Below, piece after piece: positions 53,359-62,039 of a DNA stretch of 64,000 nucleotides. The stretch spans positions 159,251 to 223,250 of the forward strand of contig JAEYRX010000012.1 in NCBI GenBank assembly GCA_023435225.1, written 5' to 3'. Within the stretch, counting starts at the first letter, position 1. The number at the start of each line of letters is the position of its first letter. A program made the translations under genes and the position numbers. This stretch comes from Bacillota bacterium. Lineage in GTDB: Bacteria; Bacillota; UBA4882; UBA8346. The notes under the pieces are model-generated. The model was not told where the DNA came from, made no database searches, and saw only the letters and a program-made list of their open reading frames with translations.

Positions 53359-53480
53359 AAGTATTTCAAAAAAGTAGGAAGTAATATTTTAACTACGCCT
53401 TAAACGGTTAAAAGCCGGTTTTTTTATGCCCAAATATCAGGGTAGTAAAATAAGGAAACTCCAATGGAGGCGCATACTTA

Positions 53481-54077
53481 ATGATTGATAACAAAATTTC
53501 GGTAGGAATATCCAATCGACATCTGCATCTTTCCCAAACAGACCTTGAGACATTATTCGGCAAAGGCCATCAATTAATACCCACTAAAGACCTTTCTCAA
53601 CCGGGACAATTTGCCAGTGAGGAAACTGTTAATCTAATAGGACCTAAAGGAAAAATCAATAAAGTACGGGTTTTAGGGCCAGTTAGAGCTGCAACCCAGA
53701 TTGAGATCTCCAAAACAGACAGTTTTGTATTGGGAATAAATCCTCCGGTAAGAGACTCCGGTTCAGTTACAGGTTCTGCGGCAATAATACTTGAAGGACC
53801 AAATGGAACGGTAGAACTTAAAGAAGGAGTAATTATTGCGCAACGTCACCTTCATTTGCATACTGATGAAGCCAAAGAATTAGGTTTACAGGATAAGGAT
53901 TGGGTTGCTGTTCAATTTGACGGTGAAAGAAGTATAGTCTTTAACCGGGTTTTGGTCAGAGTCAATCCTAACTTTGCCAAAGATCTTCATCTTGATACCG
54001 ATGAGGCAAATGCGGCCGGATTAAAGAACGGAGATTTGGGAATTATTATAAATGCTAATTCGGTGAATTCCAAATAA
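53481..54077 (+). CDS. Phosphate propanoyltransferase / phosphotransacylase PduL type
   Basis: 198 residues with the PduL zinc-binding histidines in SNRHLHLSQ near the N terminus and AQRHLHLHTDEA in the middle, plus LHLDTDEANAAGL. It exchanges acyl-CoA and acyl phosphate. No microcompartment genes are nearby, so it is probably a housekeeping phosphotransacetylase replacing Pta. GGAGG precedes ATG 53481. Confidence 0.93.
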   Translation: MIDNKISVGISNRHLHLSQTDLETLFGKGHQLIPTKDLSQPGQFASEETVNLIGPKGKINKVRVLGPVRAATQIEISKTDSFVLGINPPVRDSGSVTGSAAIILEGPNGTVELKEGVIIAQRHLHLHTDEAKELGLQDKDWVAVQFDGERSIVFNRVLVRVNPNFAKDLHLDTDEANAAGLKNGDLGIIINANSVNSK

Positions 54078-54168
54078 ACTCGTTTAAAAATAATGCAAAC
54101 GGTTTAATGTATTATTTTTATAACGTAAATTCCATTTAATGAAGTATATTAAGTAATGGTGATTATTG

Positions 54169-54393
54169 ATGCCGATTTATGAATTTCAATGTTTAGAGTG
54201 TCGAAATGAATATGAAGAACTTTGTCCGATAGGGACGGAGTCGTTAAAATGTCCACTCTGTTCCTCTGAAAAAACCAAACGTAAGGTTTCAGTCTTTTCG
54301 GCTAGAAGTGCCGGAAATGAAGGAACAAAAGCTATCGGTTCCGGGCATTCTTGTAGTTCTTGCCATGGCGGAAGTTGTGGGACATGCCATTAA
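54169..54393 (+). CDS. FmdB-type zinc ribbon protein
   Basis: 74 residues. MPIYEFQCLEC opens a small zinc ribbon with CXXC pairs (CLEC and CPLC), and the tail SCSSCHGGSCGTCH adds more cysteines. ATG 54169 begins the classic MPIYEF start; a TTG at 54166 is in frame. FmdB proteins are putative regulators of unknown target. Confidence 0.9.
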   Translation: MPIYEFQCLECRNEYEELCPIGTESLKCPLCSSEKTKRKVSVFSARSAGNEGTKAIGSGHSCSSCHGGSCGTCH

Positions 54394-54400
54394 TTAAATT

Positions 54401-54427
54401 TATAATTAACAATTGAGAATTGACAAT
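54401..54427. repeat. Heptamer array AATTGAG / AATTGAC
   Basis: Three units (AACAATT, GAGAATT, GACAATT) of the family seen at 8731, 20191 and 55682. Confidence 0.65.
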
Positions 54428-54579
54428 TTAATTCAATTTTTGCGAGTAGGTTTGGATTATATCATTTTTTGTCATGTTAATTTATTTTAATTGTATTATT
54501 GTCTGATATAATTATCTGTGGTATATTATTTATTAATTATTAAGCGATTCTTTTTAATTTTGAGGAGGTATTTTGAATT

Positions 54580-55680
54580 ATGGCAAAAATTAATTTTGGC
54601 GGGGTAGAAGAAACCGTCATCACGAGGGAAGAGTTTCCTCTTTCTAAAGCCCGGGAAGTTTTAAAAGACGAAGTTATTACCATTTTAGGATACGGAGTTC
54701 AAGGCCCGGCACAAGCTTTAAATTTAAAGGATAACGGATTTAATGTAATTATTGGTCAGTCTAAAGAATTCGCTAAAGACTGGGATCGCGCCGTAAAAGA
54801 TGGTTTTGTTCCTGGTAAAGATCTTTTTGATCTTGAGGAAGCTACTCAAAAAGGTACTATTATTATGATGCTGGTATCCGATGCCGCTCAAAGACAAATT
54901 TGGCCTAAAGTTAAGCAGAACTTAAAACCGGGCGACGCTTTATATTTCTCCCATGGATTTTCTATCGTTTATAAGGATCAGACCGAAGTTATCCCTCCGG
55001 CTGATGTAGATGTTATTTTGGTTGCTCCGAAAGGCTCGGGAACTTCAGTCCGCCGCAACTTCCTCTCTGGAGCTGGTATTAATTCCAGTTATGCTGTTTT
55101 CCAAGATTACACCAAGAGGGCATTAGACAGATGTTTGGCTATTGGAATCGGTGTTGGTTCCGGGTATCTTTTCCCAACCTCTTTTGAACAAGAAGTATAT
55201 AGCGATTTAACCGGCGAACGTGGTATTTTAATGGGTGCTTTAGCTGGAGTTATGGAAGCACAATATGATGTTTTAAGAGCTAATGGTCACTCTCCAAGTG
55301 AAGCTTTCAATGAAACTGTTGAAGAATTAACTCAAAGTTTAATCCGTTTGGTTGATGAAAAAGGTATGGATTGGATGTATTCTAACTGTTCTGCCACCGC
55401 TCAAAGAGGCGCTTTAGATTGGAAACCGCGTTTCAAAGAAGCCACTTTACCGGTATTTAAAGAATTATATCAACGGGTAAAAGATGGTAATGAAACCCGG
55501 AGAGTTATTAGCGCCTGTAGTCAACCGGATTATCAAGTGAAGCTAAACGAGGAATTGGCTGAGATTAGAAATTCCGAAATGTGGCAAGCCGGAGCTGCAG
55601 CAAGAAGCTTACGCCCGAAAGAACCGGAGAAGAAGATAACCGATGCTACCAAAGGGGTTCAAGGCCGGGGCGAAGCATAA
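54580..55680 (+). CDS. ilvC: Ketol-acid reductoisomerase
   Basis: 366 residues, with LGYGVQGPAQALNLKDNG for NADPH binding (about 36-54), and metal/substrate regions GSGTSVRRNFLSGAG, SDLTGERGILMGALAG and MYSNCSATAQRGALDW. The form is the longer branch seen in Bacteroidetes and plants/fungi rather than the roughly 330-residue common bacterial type. It catalyses the second step of valine and isoleucine synthesis. No other ilv or leu gene is adjacent. GGAGG precedes ATG 54580, and a terminator follows. Confidence 0.93.
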   Translation: MAKINFGGVEETVITREEFPLSKAREVLKDEVITILGYGVQGPAQALNLKDNGFNVIIGQSKEFAKDWDRAVKDGFVPGKDLFDLEEATQKGTIIMMLVSDAAQRQIWPKVKQNLKPGDALYFSHGFSIVYKDQTEVIPPADVDVILVAPKGSGTSVRRNFLSGAGINSSYAVFQDYTKRALDRCLAIGIGVGSGYLFPTSFEQEVYSDLTGERGILMGALAGVMEAQYDVLRANGHSPSEAFNETVEELTQSLIRLVDEKGMDWMYSNCSATAQRGALDWKPRFKEATLPVFKELYQRVKDGNETRRVISACSQPDYQVKLNEELAEIRNSEMWQAGAAARSLRPKEPEKKITDATKGVQGRGEA

Positions 55681-55681
55681 A

Positions 55682-55702
55682 CAATAATTGACAATTGACA
55701 AT
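55682..55702. repeat. Heptamer array AATTGAC
   Basis: AATTGAC x2-3 immediately after the ilvC stop codon. Confidence 0.7.
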
Positions 55703-55722
55703 TATAATAATTTTATTAATTA

Positions 55723-55752
55723 AAGCTGTCTATACTATAGGCAGCTTTTTGT
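55723..55752 (+). terminator. Terminator after ilvC
   Basis: AAGCTGTCTATACTATAGGCAGCTTTTTG, a stem with a bulge and a T tract. Confidence 0.8.
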
Positions 55753-55891
55753 TTTAAGGGAATTTCATATATCATAATTAATTTTTAGATATATTAGAGA
55801 GTGCTTTGATGTTTGGTCTTTATATTGTTTATGTGAACTATATGTTAATTTAATTAAGAATAAATTAACCTAATATTAATGTGCTAAAATA

Positions 55892-56044
55892 TTGATTATT
55901 AGGCAATAAACGTGCTATAATTCGTAGAAAAGTAAGATGGAGGAGGATTTGCAAAATTAATTATTTCCCCACATAGTAAAATCTTCGCATGATAAGGGTC
56001 GTCAATAAAAATATTACTGAAGACCTGAAAAGGTCTTTTTTTTG
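55892..56044 (+). ncRNA. Unclassified leader RNA with promoter and terminator, upstream of the decarboxylase operon
   Basis: A promoter (TTGATT at 55892, 18-bp spacer, TATAAT at 55916) starts an RNA near 55928. GAGGATTT and AAATCTTC can pair around a loop of about 30 nt. A GGGTCGTC stretch could pair with part of the terminator AAGACCTGAAAAGGTCTT (56019-56036) that ends in eight T. The decarboxylase gene starts 220 bp downstream. It looks like a small riboswitch or sRNA; I cannot assign a class. A short frame (ATG GAG GAG ...) of seven codons lies at 55937. Confidence 0.45.
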
Positions 56045-56262
56045 TTGGGCATTTCAACTTTCATTTTCTAAATATCAATATTTAATTATTTACATTCGGC
56101 AGTAAGAATGTAAACATATAAAAGGAATTTGCTTTATTCTATAAACTATATATTATATTCAAATTTCAAATTTTTATTATGAAAATCCTTCAAATAAAGT
56201 AATTAAGAGTTTTAAAACAGGCATTAATATTTATATAAAATACTTATAGGGAGTTGAAACAG
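56045..56262. other. AT-rich spacer before oadA with a family B end piece
   Basis: 56137-56192 resembles the right half of repeat family B (CTATATATTATATT and TTATTATGAAAATCCTTCAA), strongly diverged. No gene is seen; the oadA ribosome site AGGGAG lies at 56248-56253. Confidence 0.5.
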
Positions 56263-57651
56263 ATGAAGGTTAACATTACGGAGACGGTTTTACGGGATGC
56301 AAACCAGTCTTTAATTGCCACCAGATTACCGTTTACAGATTTCGAAGGTATTTTAGAAAAGATCGAACAGGCCGGGTATTATTCCATAGAATGCTGGGGT
56401 GGAGCTACTTTTGATTCCTGTCTCAGATATCTTAATGAAGATCCCTGGGAAAGATTACGCAAGATTAAGTCAAAAGTTAAAAAGACCAAGCTTCAAATGT
56501 TGCTTCGTGGTCAAAATATATTGGGTTACAAGCATTATCCGGATGATGTGGTTAGAATGTTTGTTAAAAAATCCGTCGAATCCGGTATGGATATTATCAG
56601 AATTTTCGATGCTCTAAATGATTTTCGCAATATTGAAATAGCTGTTGATGAAACATTAAAAAATAAAGCTCATGCTCAAGGCACTATTTGTTATACTATA
56701 AGTCCAATTCATAACCTGAAGAAATATGCCGAAATGGGTAAGCAACTTGAAGAAATGGGAGTTAATTCTATCTGTATTAAGGATATGGCTGGAATTATGG
56801 GTCCGAAAGAAGCTTACGATCTAATTTCCACTCTTAAATCTACCGTTAAAATTCCAATTTTCCTGCATACACATTCAACTACCGGTCTTGGCCCCATTAC
56901 TTATCTTAAAGCTATCGAAGCCGGCTGCGACGGTGTTGATACAGCAATTTCCTCCTTTTCCGGCGGAACTTCCCAACCATCAACCGAGACTTTAGATTAT
57001 GCTTTAAAACAAATGGGTTATAATACTGGATTGAATGAGAATGTTTTAAAAGAAATCAACGATTTCTTTAAACCGGTTAAAGATAAATTTATCCAATCGG
57101 GAGCCTTAAATCCATTTGTTCTCGGTACTGAAACCGATGCTTTGGTCTATCAAGTACCTGGAGGAATGCTCTCCAATCTTATCGCCCAACTGAAACAGCA
57201 AAATTCATTAGACAAATTGGATGATGTTTTAGCTGAAATTCCTAAGGTGAGGGAAGATCTTGGATACCCGCCGTTAGTTACTCCAATGAGTCAATTGGTT
57301 GGTACTCAAGCTGCGGCTAATGTACTTTCCGGTGAGCGATATAAAGTAGTTATAAAAGAGTTAAAAGCTTATCTAAAAGGTGAATATGGAAAAGCTCCCG
57401 GTCCGGTTAACGAAGAGTTGGTAAAAAAAGTTTTGGACGACGAAAAACCAATTACTACAAGATTTGCGGATACATTGGAACCGGTTATTGAAAAAACCAG
57501 GAAAGAAGTTGCCGAGTTTGCTAAGACCGACGAAGATGTATTGTCATATCTATTGTTCCCGCAAGTCGCCGAAGCTTTTCTTAAGAAAAAAATAGCTGGT
57601 CCAACACCACAAGAAAAGAAAATTTCATATACTATTGAATGTGTTGGATAA
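56263..57651 (+). CDS. oadA: Oxaloacetate decarboxylase, alpha (carboxyltransferase) subunit
   Basis: 462 residues. TIM-barrel carboxyltransferase with ETVLRDANQSL at the start, CIKDMAGIMGP and HTHSTTGLG (metal ligands), and a conserved C-terminal helical domain. No biotin domain is attached; the biotin carrier is the separate gene at 58048. It moves the carboxyl group of oxaloacetate to biotin. ATG 56263 is used, 9 bp from the AGGGAG site; TTG 56254 is too close to it. First gene of the four-gene sodium pump. Confidence 0.95.
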   Translation: MKVNITETVLRDANQSLIATRLPFTDFEGILEKIEQAGYYSIECWGGATFDSCLRYLNEDPWERLRKIKSKVKKTKLQMLLRGQNILGYKHYPDDVVRMFVKKSVESGMDIIRIFDALNDFRNIEIAVDETLKNKAHAQGTICYTISPIHNLKKYAEMGKQLEEMGVNSICIKDMAGIMGPKEAYDLISTLKSTVKIPIFLHTHSTTGLGPITYLKAIEAGCDGVDTAISSFSGGTSQPSTETLDYALKQMGYNTGLNENVLKEINDFFKPVKDKFIQSGALNPFVLGTETDALVYQVPGGMLSNLIAQLKQQNSLDKLDDVLAEIPKVREDLGYPPLVTPMSQLVGTQAAANVLSGERYKVVIKELKAYLKGEYGKAPGPVNEELVKKVLDDEKPITTRFADTLEPVIEKTRKEVAEFAKTDEDVLSYLLFPQVAEAFLKKKIAGPTPQEKKISYTIECVG

Positions 57652-57676
57652 AACTTATGAAAAGGTGGGATAAGAA

Positions 57677-58003
57677 GTGACATTATCAGAACAGTTATTA
57701 TTGGGAACCAATACTGCAATTATTGGGATGGGAATCGTTTTTTTGGTGTTAATTATATTAAGCATTATTATAACTATTCAATCTAAATTAGTGGCTGCTT
57801 TTTTCCCGGGTATTGCCGAAACAAACCAAAGCAATGAAGTAGTATGTTTAACTGAAACGGCTAAAACGGGAGTGACCTCTGGAGAAACTGTTATATCCGG
57901 TGTTGAAGATGATGAAACTGTGGCTCTAATTATGGCTATAGTAAGTAATCATGCTAATATTCCATTAAATGATTTAAAAATAAAATCAATAAAGGCTGTT
58001 TAA
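57677..58003 (+). CDS. oadG: Oxaloacetate decarboxylase, gamma subunit
   Basis: 108 residues: one membrane helix (about 14-36, IGMGIVFLVLIILSIII), a polar linker, and a C-terminal segment DDETVALIMAIVSNHANIP that is typical of the gamma subunit. It holds the alpha and beta subunits together and may bind zinc. GTG 57677 follows AAAGGTGG. Confidence 0.92.
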   Translation: MTLSEQLLLGTNTAIIGMGIVFLVLIILSIIITIQSKLVAAFFPGIAETNQSNEVVCLTETAKTGVTSGETVISGVEDDETVALIMAIVSNHANIPLNDLKIKSIKAV

Positions 58004-58047
58004 GACCGGAATATTAATACGGTAAAAATTTTGGGAGGAATATAACA

Positions 58048-58413
58048 ATGAAATATTTTGTAACCGTAAATGGTAAAAGGTTTGAGGTTATTGTCGAGCA
58101 AGAATCCGGAACCAGTTCCGTTAAAAGTGTTGTTAATGAAACTGCTGCAACAAGTAGTCCGGTAGTTGCTTCCAATCCGGCCCCTGTATCAACCGGAGGC
58201 GGAGAAGCAGTTTCAGCCCCAATGCCCGGTACTATCCTAAAAATAAAAATAAAAGAGGGACAATCAGTTAAGAAAGGTGAAGTTTTATTTGTCTTGGAAG
58301 CCATGAAGATGGAGAATGAAATTATGGCTAACCGTGACGCTGTTGTTTCTAAAATTACGGTTTCCACCGGCGCATCAGTTAATACTGGTGCTCCTCTGGC
58401 TTTTCTTAAATAA
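58048..58413 (+). CDS. Biotin carrier protein of the decarboxylase
   Basis: 121 residues with a Pro/Ala/Thr/Ser-rich linker (about 20-52) and a biotinyl domain whose attachment motif is VLEAMKMENE, Lys87. It shuttles the carboxyl group between the alpha and beta subunits. GGGAGG precedes ATG 58048. Confidence 0.95.
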   Translation: MKYFVTVNGKRFEVIVEQESGTSSVKSVVNETAATSSPVVASNPAPVSTGGGEAVSAPMPGTILKIKIKEGQSVKKGEVLFVLEAMKMENEIMANRDAVVSKITVSTGASVNTGAPLAFLK

Positions 58414-58474
58414 GGTATTTTTTAATAAATAATTCTAGCTGCACCTTAAATAGCGCTCGGAAGGAGTTGCAAAA

Positions 58475-59626
58475 ATGTCTTTAATCGATTTGATAATCAA
58501 AGCAATATCAGATGTCTGGAGTACTTCAGGTTTTATCAATTTTACCTGGGGTCAAGTAATAATGATTGGAGTTTCTTTTGTCCTGGTTTATCTGGCAATT
58601 GTTAAAAAGTTTGAACCTTTGTTACTATTGCCGATAGCTTTTGGTATGTTTTTAACCAATTTACCGTTGGCCGGATTGATGAATGCACCAAAAGACGGCG
58701 TGGTTGGTGGACTCTTATACTATTTATTCCAAGGTGTTCAACTTGAAATATTTCCGCCATTGATCTTCTTAGGTGTTGGAGCAATGACCGATTTTGGGCC
58801 GCTCATCGCTAGGCCATCCAGTTTACTTTTGGGGGCAGGCGCTCAATTCGGCGTATATTTTGCCTTTATAGTTGCAATTTTACTTGGTTTTACCCCGCAG
58901 GAAGCTGCATCAATCGGTATTATCGGTGGGGCTGACGGTCCGACTTCAATTTTTCTCTCTTCAAAATTGGCCCCTCATTTATTAGGGCCGATAGCGGTTG
59001 CCGCTTATTCATATATGGCTTTAGTTCCGTTGATTCAACCACCGATCATGAAATTGATGACCACCAAAGAACAACGTATGATTAAAATGGATCAACTACG
59101 AACCGTCTCCAAGCTTGAAAAAATCGTATTTCCTTTGATTGTAGCCGGTTTAGTTTCACTTTTGTTGCCATCAATTGCATCGTTAATTGGAATGTTAATG
59201 TTGGGAAATCTTTTCCGGGAGAGCGGAGTAGTTGAAAGACTTTCTGATACGGCTCAAAATGCCTTGATTAATATTGTTACAATATTTTTGGGGTTAACGG
59301 TTGGGGCTACCGCCAATGCAGAGATTTTTCTTAGAATTGATACTTTGAAGTTAATTGCTTTAGGTTTAATTGCCTTTGGTTTCAGTACCTTTGGCGGATT
59401 AATACTTGGACAAATAATGTATAAGGTCACTAAAGGCAAAGTAAATCCATTGATTGGTTCCGCTGGTGTTTCGGCGGTACCGATGGCAGCCAGAGTAAGT
59501 CAGGTGGTTGGACAGAAAGAAAATCCCTCAAACTTCCTGTTAATGCATGCTATGGGGCCTAATGTTGCCGGTGTTATTGGTACATCTGTGGCCGCCGGTG
59601 TGTTACTGACTTTATTTGGCCACTAA
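58475..59626 (+). CDS. oadB: Sodium-translocating decarboxylase, beta subunit
   Basis: 383 residues, about nine membrane helices. The conserved sodium-site motif GGADGPTSIFLSSKLAP is at about 148-164, and MHAMGPNVAGVIGT near the end is also a family signature. It decarboxylates carboxybiotin and exports 2 Na+ per cycle. It completes the pump with the three preceding genes. AAGGAG precedes ATG 58475. Confidence 0.95.
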   Translation: MSLIDLIIKAISDVWSTSGFINFTWGQVIMIGVSFVLVYLAIVKKFEPLLLLPIAFGMFLTNLPLAGLMNAPKDGVVGGLLYYLFQGVQLEIFPPLIFLGVGAMTDFGPLIARPSSLLLGAGAQFGVYFAFIVAILLGFTPQEAASIGIIGGADGPTSIFLSSKLAPHLLGPIAVAAYSYMALVPLIQPPIMKLMTTKEQRMIKMDQLRTVSKLEKIVFPLIVAGLVSLLLPSIASLIGMLMLGNLFRESGVVERLSDTAQNALINIVTIFLGLTVGATANAEIFLRIDTLKLIALGLIAFGFSTFGGLILGQIMYKVTKGKVNPLIGSAGVSAVPMAARVSQVVGQKENPSNFLLMHAMGPNVAGVIGTSVAAGVLLTLFGH

Positions 59627-59681
59627 TTCTTTCAATTATCAAAAAAGGTTTATTCAGGAACTTTATTTTATTAGAAAAAAA

Positions 59682-59743
59682 TCTATGTCTCCGTGTCTCT
59701 GTGGCTCATAAAATTAGCTACAGAGGCACCAAGACACAGAGAA
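59682..59743. repeat. Inverted repeat of the GTGTCTCTGTGGCT type
   Basis: TCTATGTCTCCGTGTCTCTGTGG and CAGAGGCACCAAGACACAGAGA are imperfect inverted copies. Relatives are at 46287-46345 and in part at 21021. Confidence 0.75.
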
Positions 59744-59831
59744 TAAATATTTAAAATCAACCATTTTAAATATCTTAGCCCAATTTTTAATTAAAAATAT
59801 CTCGTTTTTGTTACGAGTTATTTTTTTATTC

Positions 59832-60467
59832 CTATTTCCGTTCTTTTTCAAATTTCCATCCTTCATCCTGGAGTTCTTTTAAGGTACGGGTGACTGTCTC
59901 CCGGCAGGCTCCTACTTTTGATGCCAACTCTTGATGAGTTAACGACAATTTAATTACCCTTTTATTGCCTGAAGAATCACTTAATATTTTTTTCAAACGT
60001 TCTTTTACACGGACAAATGCTAGTTCTTCTAGTTTTTTATCTGTTTCACGCAACCTTTGACATAGGGTAGTGATGATTTTTATTGACAAATCCGGGTGTT
60101 CCAATAATAACTTATAAAAAGTCTCTTTAGAAATAATGGACAAATCTGTTTCAGAGCCGGCTGAAGCCCGGCAGGATCTTCCTTGATTATCGAAAAGAGA
60201 CATTTCACCAAAAAAATCTCCACTCTCTAAAGTTGTTAATTCCAGCTCTTTACCGTCTGAATCCAATCTTTCCAGGACTACTTCTCCATTATCTATAAAA
60301 TACATCAATTCCCCTATTTCATCCTGTTCAAATATAATTTCTCCTTTTTCATAATGGGCTTTTTTGCTTTTTTGTAATAATTCTTTTTTCTCTTCAGGTG
60401 AAAATTTTATAAAAAATGGTCCGGCAGTAAAACCAAGTATTTGATTTGAATGAACATTAGTATCCAT
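59832..60467 (-). CDS. Crp/Fnr-family transcription regulator
   Basis: 211 residues: a cyclic-nucleotide-binding-type beta-roll (about 20-135, GEIIFEQDEIGELMYFI, GDFFGEMSLFD) and a Crp helix-turn-helix (about 155-205, LTHQELASKVGACRETVTRTLKEL). No Fnr-type cysteine cluster is present at the N terminus. It is convergent with the decarboxylase operon. GGAGG precedes ATG 60467. Confidence 0.93.
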   Translation of the reverse strand: MDTNVHSNQILGFTAGPFFIKFSPEEKKELLQKSKKAHYEKGEIIFEQDEIGELMYFIDNGEVVLERLDSDGKELELTTLESGDFFGEMSLFDNQGRSCRASAGSETDLSIISKETFYKLLLEHPDLSIKIITTLCQRLRETDKKLEELAFVRVKERLKKILSDSSGNKRVIKLSLTHQELASKVGACRETVTRTLKELQDEGWKFEKERK

Positions 60468-60504
60468 TTTGCCCTCCTAAATCTATAAGTTCTTTTTTAC
60501 AATT

Positions 60505-60688
60505 GAGGGATTTTCATAATAAAAAATTTGATATTTGAATTGATAGCCGCATCTGGATTATTCGCTATATGGTTGTTTACATCAATATCTTAATTAATAG
60601 ATTTTTATTGATGTAAACAATAAACATCGATAGCATTGTCTGTCTAGTATATTCGGAAATTAATTATGGTAATTATGAAACTCCCTTA
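60505..60688. repeat. Palindromic repeat family B, copy 4, with a nested insertion
   Basis: Outer ends GAGGGATTTTCATAAT and GGTAATTATGAAACTCCCTT. The interior is expanded by a perfect 15-bp inverted repeat (TTGTTTACATCAATA / TATTGATGTAAACAA, 60573-60620), so another small element seems to have inserted. Confidence 0.85.
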
Positions 60689-60788
60689 ATTCAATAATTA
60701 AGAGAGGTTTAGTTGGATTTTTTAATTTGATTAATTTTATCAATCATTTATTAAAGTCGACATTTAATTTCTAAAACTTTAGATAACT

Positions 60789-60878
60789 GAGGGTTTTTAT
60801 TATTAATATTTTTAACATTTAGATACAATATATCGATAGGCACATCTGGGTTGCTCACTATATATTGAAACTCCCTTA
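60789..60878. repeat. Palindromic repeat family B, copy 5 (shortened right arm)
   Basis: Left end GAGGGTTTTTATTATT, inner AGATACAATATATCGATAG, right CACTATATATTGAAACTCCCTTA where the right arm has lost about 25 bp. Confidence 0.8.
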
Positions 60879-61002
60879 TATAGTTAAATTGACAGAAAGA
60901 AGGAAGTTAATTATATTTATTATACTATACCCCCACTAGTATAAATGTTATTGTTTTTATTTTTGGCTATTCATGGCATAATTATTAAGAGGATTGTTTA
61001 AT

Positions 61003-61122
61003 TTGGATAGTCACATTTCCATGCATTATGATTATTTTTGGCGCTACCGGAGATTTAACTCACCGTAAATTAATGCCGGCTTTGTATAACTTGGCAATTG
61101 AAGGTTTACTTCCTCAAAATTG
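61003..61122 (+). pseudogene. zwf: Glucose-6-phosphate dehydrogenase, 5' remnant
   Basis: Bases 61022-61122 encode CIMIIFGATGDLTHRKLMP continuing into ALYNLAIEGLLPQN then a stop. This is the NADP-binding N terminus of Zwf (IFGATGDLTHRKLMPALYNL). A TTG at 61003 would start the protein (MDSHIS) but needs a one-base frameshift before the GATGD block. Only about 39 of some 490 residues remain, so the gene is dead. It lies in a repeat-rich stretch. Confidence 0.82.
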
Positions 61123-61193
61123 ATAATAATTATTTATGATTATATTTAGGACAAGCATATATAAGCTATTAATAAAAATTTAGGTGGACTTAA

Positions 61194-62039
61194 ATGATTT
61201 ATTCGGAATTATTAATCCTTATCTTATCAGTTGGCGCCGGTATATTCGGAGCTTTGCTTGGTTTAGGCGGCGGAATAATTATTATTCCCATTTTAACCTT
61301 GTTGCTGGGAGTCGATATTAAATATGCGATTGGTGCCAGTATTGTCTCGGTGATCGCCACTTCGAGCGGAGCAGCTATAACTTATGTCCGGGATAAGATT
61401 ACTAATCTGCGAATCGGTATGTTCCTGGAAACGGCGACTACTTTAGGGGCTATTACCGGGGCTTTCGTTGCCGGTTATCTCAATCCGAAATTTTTGTTTA
61501 TCCTTTTCGGATTGTTATTATTATACTCTGCTTTAGCCATGCTTAAAAAAGCAGCGTTTAAAAATGAAGAACTCCAAGAAATTTTAGCCGATCCACTTGC
61601 TGATAAATTAAAACTGAATGGGAATTATTACGATAAAACGTTAAAACAAACGATTGACTACAAAGTTAAAGGAATATATCCGGGCTTCGGAATGATGTAC
61701 TTTGCCGGTATAGCTTCGGGATTGTTGGGGATAGGCAGTGGTATTTTTAAAGTAATCGCCATGGATGTTTTTATGAAGCTTCCATTAAAGGTATCATCGG
61801 CCACCAGTAATTTTATGATTGGGGTTACTGCGGCAGCCAGCGCCGGTATTTATTTAGCCAGGGGTGATATAAATCCCAAAATTGCCGCTCCGGTGGCATT
61901 GGGTGTATTGTTAGGCGCTTCTTTTGGAACAACTTTAATGCAGAAGTTACCCAGCGCTACCATTAGGAAAATATTTATCCCGGTTTTACTCTATGTAGCT
62001 TTTCAAATGTTGATTAAGGGGTTAGGATTACAGTGGTAA
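61194..62039 (+). CDS. TauE/SafE-family membrane exporter
   Basis: 281 residues, about eight helices in two halves, each opening with a glycine-rich turn (GALLGLGGGIIIIP at about 19-32, and GIASGLLGIGSGIFKV at about 172-187). The family exports sulfite or sulfoacetate-type anions. The gene starts with AGGTGG upstream and overlaps the next by 7 bp. With the homocysteine operon it hints at sulfur handling. Confidence 0.9.
   Translation: MIYSELLILILSVGAGIFGALLGLGGGIIIIPILTLLLGVDIKYAIGASIVSVIATSSGAAITYVRDKITNLRIGMFLETATTLGAITGAFVAGYLNPKFLFILFGLLLLYSALAMLKKAAFKNEELQEILADPLADKLKLNGNYYDKTLKQTIDYKVKGIYPGFGMMYFAGIASGLLGIGSGIFKVIAMDVFMKLPLKVSSATSNFMIGVTAAASAGIYLARGDINPKIAAPVALGVLLGASFGTTLMQKLPSATIRKIFIPVLLYVAFQMLIKGLGLQW

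Noticed and set aside
54394..54579. T-box or other amino-acid riboswitch before ilvC
   Set aside because: No T-box consensus, specifier stem or terminator is seen in the 186-bp spacer.
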